Below, one piece after another: positions 60,438 through 64,000 of a stretch of DNA of 64,000 bases. Under the pieces are notes generated by a model, which saw nothing but the letters and a program-made list of their open reading frames with translations, had not been told where the DNA came from and did not search any database. Made by a program: the position numbers and the translations under genes. This DNA is from Streptomyces minutiscleroticus (GTDB taxonomy: Bacteria; Actinomycetota; Actinomycetes; Streptomycetales; Streptomycetaceae), in the NCBI RefSeq assembly GCF_014650875.1, contig NZ_BMVU01000005.1, positions 124,001-188,000 on the forward strand. Direction: 5' to 3'. Positions within the stretch are counted from its first letter, which is position 1; every line of letters starts with the position of its first letter.

Positions 60438-60941
60438 TCACACCGGCCCGCCCACCGAAGTCCCCGCGGCTCCCGCGGCCCCCGCCGCCCCCGCGCGGAA
60501 CAGGCCCTCCGCGGCGTCCTCCTCGTCCCCGAGGGAGCCGCGGGCCGCCGACGCCGCGACCAGGGTTCCGGCGGCGATCAGAAGGGTGACGAACGCCCAG
60601 GTCAGAGGCCACGGTGAGGCGTCGGGGTCCGGGTGGGCGCGGAACGAGGCGTACAGCAGGGCCGTGGGCGGCGCCGCCACCAGCAGCAGGGGCCAGCCGC
60701 GGGCGTCGCGGCGGCCGAGGTACGCGGCCAGCAGGAGCAGTGTCAGCGCGAGGGCCACGACGCCGGCGCCCGTCACCGGGGTCGTCCCGGCCGTGGAGCC
60801 CGGGCCCTCGGGGCGGTCGCGCAGGTCCCAGGGGATGAAGAGCAGATAGGCCGCCGCGGACAGGGCGGCGCCCAGCAGGCGGATGAGCCAGCGTTCCGTC
60901 CAGGGGCGTTTCGAGAGGCGCCCCAGCAGCTTCTCGGTCAT
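60438..60941 (-). CDS. Hypothetical membrane protein
   Basis: A 167-residue protein with hydrophobic segments at about 20-38, 58-77, 80-100 and 110-133, and an Ala/Gly-rich C-terminus. No motif is recognised. It is convergent with the DUF2269-like gene (40 bases apart). The ATG at 60941 lies upstream of a basic, positively charged N-terminus (KLLGRLSKRPWTERW) that suggests a cytoplasmic start. Confidence 0.65.
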   Translation of the reverse strand: MTEKLLGRLSKRPWTERWLIRLLGAALSAAAYLLFIPWDLRDRPEGPGSTAGTTPVTGAGVVALALTLLLLAAYLGRRDARGWPLLLVAAPPTALLYASFRAHPDPDASPWPLTWAFVTLLIAAGTLVAASAARGSLGDEEDAAEGLFRAGAAGAAGAAGTSVGGPV

Positions 60942-61000
60942 GGGGACGAGGGTTCCTCGTCCGTACGGGGCCCGACAGAGTACGCGTACTCATTCGATTC

Positions 61001-61110
61001 GAGTCATTCGATTCGGGTCACCGGTCCCCGGAGCCCCGGGTTCCCGGCGTCCCGGCCTTCCGGCCTCCTGGTCTTCCGGCCCCCCGGTCTTCCGGCCCCC
61101 CGGGGCGTCA
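61001..61110. repeat. Short direct repeats upstream of the MFS gene end
   Basis: ATTCGATTCG(A/G)GTCA occurs twice in tandem at about 60990-61022. Then GGTCTTCCGGCCCCCC occurs twice at about 61068-61102, with weaker earlier copies. No gene is present between 60942 and 61208. Confidence 0.65.
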
Positions 61111-61208
61111 CGCGCGCGGCGGCGGTACGCCACTCGCGTGCGTACCGCCGCCGTACGTGCCGGGGGCCCCGCCGTGTGCGCCGTGCGCGCCGGAGGTCCG
61201 GGGCCGCG

Positions 61209-62747
61209 TCAGCCCGTGCCGCCCGTCGGGGCCGTGGGGGGCTGCGGCGACGCGGCCGTCTTCGCCTTCGCGGCCGCCGAGGACAGCGGCGCGGCGATGT
61301 CCTCCAGGGACCGGCCCTCGGCCTTGACCGCGAGGAACGCCGCGACCAGGCCCGCCGCGCACATCAGGCCCGCGCCGATCTGGAAGGCGAGGACCGTGTC
61401 GCCGACCTGCCCGCTCTCGGTGAGGTCGGCGAAGATCAGCGGGCCGCTGATGCCGCCGGCCGCGGTGCCGATGGCGTAGAAGAAGGCGATCGCCATGGCG
61501 CGGGTCTCCATCGGGAAGATCTCGGAGACGGTGAGGTACGCGCTGGACGCGCCGGCGGAGGCGAAGAACAGCACCACGCTCCAGCAGGCGGTCAGGGTGG
61601 TGGCGGAGAGCGAGCCCTGGTCGAACAGCCAGGCCGTGCCGAACAGCAGGATGCCCGAGAGCAGGTACGTGCCCGAGATCATGATGCGGCGGCCGACGGT
61701 GTCGAAGAGCTTGCCGAGCAGCAGCGGGCCGACGAAGTTGCCCGCGGCGATCACGGCGAAGTAGTAGCCGGTGCTGCCGGTCGGCACGTCGAAGAACGTG
61801 GTCAGGATGGCGCCGAAACCGAAGGTGATCGCGTTGTAGAGGAACGCCTGCCCGATGAACAGGGCCAGGCCGAGGACCGCGCGGCGCGGGTAGCGGCCGA
61901 AGACCGTTTTGGCGATCAGGCCGAAGCCGATGCTCTTGCGCTGGTGGATGGTGAGCTCGGTGTCGACGGGCGGCAGCCGCTCGCCCTTCTCCTCCTCGAT
62001 CTCCCGCTCCACCGACGTCACCAGTTCCTCGGCGTCCTCGCCGCGGCCGTGGATGAACTGCCAGCGCGGGCTCTCCGGGACGTGCCGCCTGACCAGCAGG
62101 ACGACCAGGCCGAGGACGACGCCGAGGGCGAAGCTGAGCCGCCAGCCGAGGTCCTTGGGGAAGATGTCGGTGTCCAGCATCACGATGGACAGCAGGGCGC
62201 CGCCGATCGCGCCGAGCCAGTAGCTGCCGTTGATGATCAGGTCGACCCGGCCGCGGTACTTGGAGGGGATCAGCTCGTCGATCGCGGAGTTGATGGCCGC
62301 GTACTCGCCGCCGATGCCGAAGCCGGTGAGGAAGCGGAAGAGGAAGAACCACCAGGACTCGAAGGAGAGGGCGGTCAGCGCCGTGGCCGCCAGGTAGACG
62401 GCGAGCGTCACCATGAACAGCTTCTTGCGGCCGTAGCGGTCGGTGAGCCAGCCGAAGAAGAGGGCGCCGGAACAGGCGCCCGCCACGTACAGAGCGGCGG
62501 CGATACCGGTGACCTGGGCGGAGGTGATGGCCAGGCCGCTGCCGTCCTCGGCGAGGCGGCCGGCGACGTTGCCGACGATGGTGACTTCCAGACCGTCCAG
62601 GATCCAGACGGTGCCGAGGCCGATCACGATCATCCAGTGCCAGCGCGACCACGGCAGGCGGTCGAGCCGGGCCGGTACGGACGTGGTGACGGTGCTCTCG
62701 GCCCCGGTGGCGGCGCTTCCGGCCCCCCTTGCGGCGGCTTCGGACAT
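61209..62747 (-). CDS. MFS transporter (aromatic acid/sugar porter-like)
   Basis: A 512-residue major facilitator with 12 hydrophobic segments. The loop 2-3 motif is GWLTDRYGRKKLF (about 81-93), and PESPRWQFIHGR after segment 6 is typical of sugar- and aromatic acid-porters. A long cytoplasmic loop (about 225-265) is acidic. It is predicted to use the proton gradient; the substrate is unknown. The ATG at 62747 follows GGAGGGAG. Confidence 0.85.
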   Translation of the reverse strand: MSEAAARGAGSAATGAESTVTTSVPARLDRLPWSRWHWMIVIGLGTVWILDGLEVTIVGNVAGRLAEDGSGLAITSAQVTGIAAALYVAGACSGALFFGWLTDRYGRKKLFMVTLAVYLAATALTALSFESWWFFLFRFLTGFGIGGEYAAINSAIDELIPSKYRGRVDLIINGSYWLGAIGGALLSIVMLDTDIFPKDLGWRLSFALGVVLGLVVLLVRRHVPESPRWQFIHGRGEDAEELVTSVEREIEEEKGERLPPVDTELTIHQRKSIGFGLIAKTVFGRYPRRAVLGLALFIGQAFLYNAITFGFGAILTTFFDVPTGSTGYYFAVIAAGNFVGPLLLGKLFDTVGRRIMISGTYLLSGILLFGTAWLFDQGSLSATTLTACWSVVLFFASAGASSAYLTVSEIFPMETRAMAIAFFYAIGTAAGGISGPLIFADLTESGQVGDTVLAFQIGAGLMCAAGLVAAFLAVKAEGRSLEDIAAPLSSAAAKAKTAASPQPPTAPTGGTG

Positions 62748-62875
62748 GGGCTCCCTCCTCGCCTCGACGGACGAACGCCCACCGTGTTCCCGCGGAATGC
62801 CTGGTTACGCCGTCGGTGCGCCCCCGTCGGCGGGTACCGGGCGGGGGCGGACGACGGGCACCGGGCGTCCCGGCG

Positions 62876-64000
62876 TCAGGCGCCGCCGAGCGCGTGGGAG
62901 ACCGCGTAGATGACGAGGCCGGCGAGGGAGCCGACCACCGTGCCGTTGATCCGGATGAACTGCAGGTCGCGGCCGATGTGCGCCTCGATCTTCTTCGAGG
63001 TGTGCTCGGCGTCCCAGCCGGCGACGGTGTCGGTGATCAGGGCGGTGATCTCGTCCCGGTACGTCGTCACGACGTACACGGCCGCGCCCTCGACCCAGCC
63101 GTCGACCTTGCCCTGGAGACGGGCGTCGGTGGCCATCCGGGCGCCCAGCGACAGCAGGGCGGCGCGCACCCGCAGCCGCAGCTCGCTGCGCTCGTCCTCG
63201 GCGGCGGACACGATCATCGACCGTACGGCCGTCCAGGCGGAGGCGATCAGGTCCTGGACCTCGCCGCGGGCGAGCACGTCCCGCTTGAGCTGCTCCACGC
63301 GCGTACGGGTGTCGGTGTCGGACTGCAGGTCGGAGGCGAAGTCGGTGAGGAAGCGGTCGAGGGCGGCGCGGGCGGGGTGGCCCGGCATGTCGCGCATCTC
63401 GGTGACGAAGCGCAGCAGCTCCTTGTAGACCCGCTCGCCCACCTTCTTGTCGACGAACCTCGGGGTCCAGCCGGGGGCGCCGCCCTGCACGGCGTCCATC
63501 ACGGAGTCGCCGTGCAGCACCAGCCAGTCGTGGGCGCGGGCGCAGACCAGGTCGACGACGCGCTTGTGGCCGCCGTCCGCGACGATCTTCTCCAGCATCT
63601 TGCCGAGGCCGGGGGCGATCTCGCGGGCGTCGGCGCGGCGGGTGATCGCCTCGCCGACGACGGCCTGGACGTCGGAGTCGCGCAGGACGGCGAGGGCGCC
63701 GCGCAGGGCCGTCGCCAGTTCGGCCGTCACCCGGTCGGCGTGGTCCGGCTGGGCGAGCCAGGCGCCGAGGCGGCTGCCGATGCCGACGGCGCGCAGGCGG
63801 TCGCGGACGACGCCGGAGGAGAGGAAGTTCTCGCCGACGAAGTCGCCGAGGGAGGCGCCGAGCTGGTCCTTCTTGGTCGGGATGATCGCGGTGTGCGGGA
63901 TGCGCAGACCGAGCGGGTGGCGGAACAGGGCGGTGACCGCGAACCAGTCCGCCAGCGCGCCGACCATGCCGGCCTCGGCGGCCGCGGCCACGTAACCGGT
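62876..64000 (-). CDS. DUF445 family membrane protein, truncated by window end
   Basis: At least 375 residues are visible; the frame runs to the last base, so the N-terminus is outside the window. It begins in the conserved AAEAGMVGALADWFAVTALFRHPLG segment of DUF445, has a long helical middle (about 60-330) and ends with a hydrophobic C-terminal segment (VVGSLAGLVIYAVSHALG). Function unknown. It lies 128 bases upstream of the MFS gene on the same strand. Confidence 0.85.
   Translation of the reverse strand, partial: TGYVAAAAEAGMVGALADWFAVTALFRHPLGLRIPHTAIIPTKKDQLGASLGDFVGENFLSSGVVRDRLRAVGIGSRLGAWLAQPDHADRVTAELATALRGALAVLRDSDVQAVVGEAITRRADAREIAPGLGKMLEKIVADGGHKRVVDLVCARAHDWLVLHGDSVMDAVQGGAPGWTPRFVDKKVGERVYKELLRFVTEMRDMPGHPARAALDRFLTDFASDLQSDTDTRTRVEQLKRDVLARGEVQDLIASAWTAVRSMIVSAAEDERSELRLRVRAALLSLGARMATDARLQGKVDGWVEGAAVYVVTTYRDEITALITDTVAGWDAEHTSKKIEAHIGRDLQFIRINGTVVGSLAGLVIYAVSHALGGA

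Overview
This window is a high-GC actinobacterial chromosome segment and almost certainly comes from a Streptomyces. The evidence is the third-position GC bias, many GTG starts, GTGA/ATGA translational coupling, and Streptomyces-typical families (DUF397, DUF6879 and DUF5753 regulators, class F sortase, BldD- and DasR-like sites). The gene content resembles the S. coelicolor interval that holds cdgA, an amino-acid ABC transporter, an AA10 LPMO and the cslA-glxA-cslZ glycan locus. That synteny is recalled knowledge and was not computed.

Layout. 1-4.0 kb: a two-gene operon with an SF1-type ATPase, two small conserved proteins and the first of three identical tRNA-Lys(CTT) genes. 4.2-9.0 kb: a secreted M6-like metalloprotease, a PAS-GGDEF-EAL cyclic-di-GMP protein and a luciferase-like flavin oxidoreductase. 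9.2-18.1 kb: a catabolic and transport island with two Asp/Glu-racemase-fold enzymes, a D-2-hydroxyacid dehydrogenase, an amidase, a decayed DUF3830 gene, an EhuBCDA-type uptake transporter and an IclR regulator. 18.3-29.2 kb: tRNA-Lys copies 2 and 3 and a hyphal-tip glycan region with an AA10 LPMO behind a DasR-like operator, an SPFH protein, an NlpC/P60 peptidoglycan-binding protein, a GntR regulator, CslA, GlxA and a GH6 enzyme. 29.7-33.1 kb: a class F sortase with its neighbour, a HAD phosphatase and an LARTG surface protein. 33.2-41 kb: metabolic and membrane genes, including a divergent ROK/Gfo-Idh-MocA pair that looks leaderless on both sides, FAH hydrolase, YidC paralogue, and DUF3311 plus sodium:solute symporter. 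41.2-42.2 kb: a SEC-C/TPR protein.

42.2-51.6 kb is the most unusual part. It is a more AT-rich accessory block of seven genes: Vsr-type endonuclease, DUF262 protein, DUF3883 nuclease-like protein, SNF2-like helicase, ParB/GNTR-fold protein, an HNH-like protein without a recognisable catalytic histidine, and a C5-cytosine methyltransferase with a C-terminal winged-helix-like extension. The modification enzyme is clear, but the likely restriction side is split over several genes in a combination I cannot match to a named system. It is the best candidate here for an undescribed defence or restriction-modification system.

51.7-56.7 kb is a Streptomyces-type regulatory block (HATPase, two XRE/DUF5753 regulators, DUF397, DUF6879), followed by three small proteins, one with a very cysteine-rich tail. 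56.7-64 kb is chromosomal again: DUF2267, Hsp20, DJ-1/AraC regulator, small membrane proteins, an MFS transporter and a DUF445 protein cut by the window end. No IS element, integrase, phage gene, rRNA or CRISPR array was seen.
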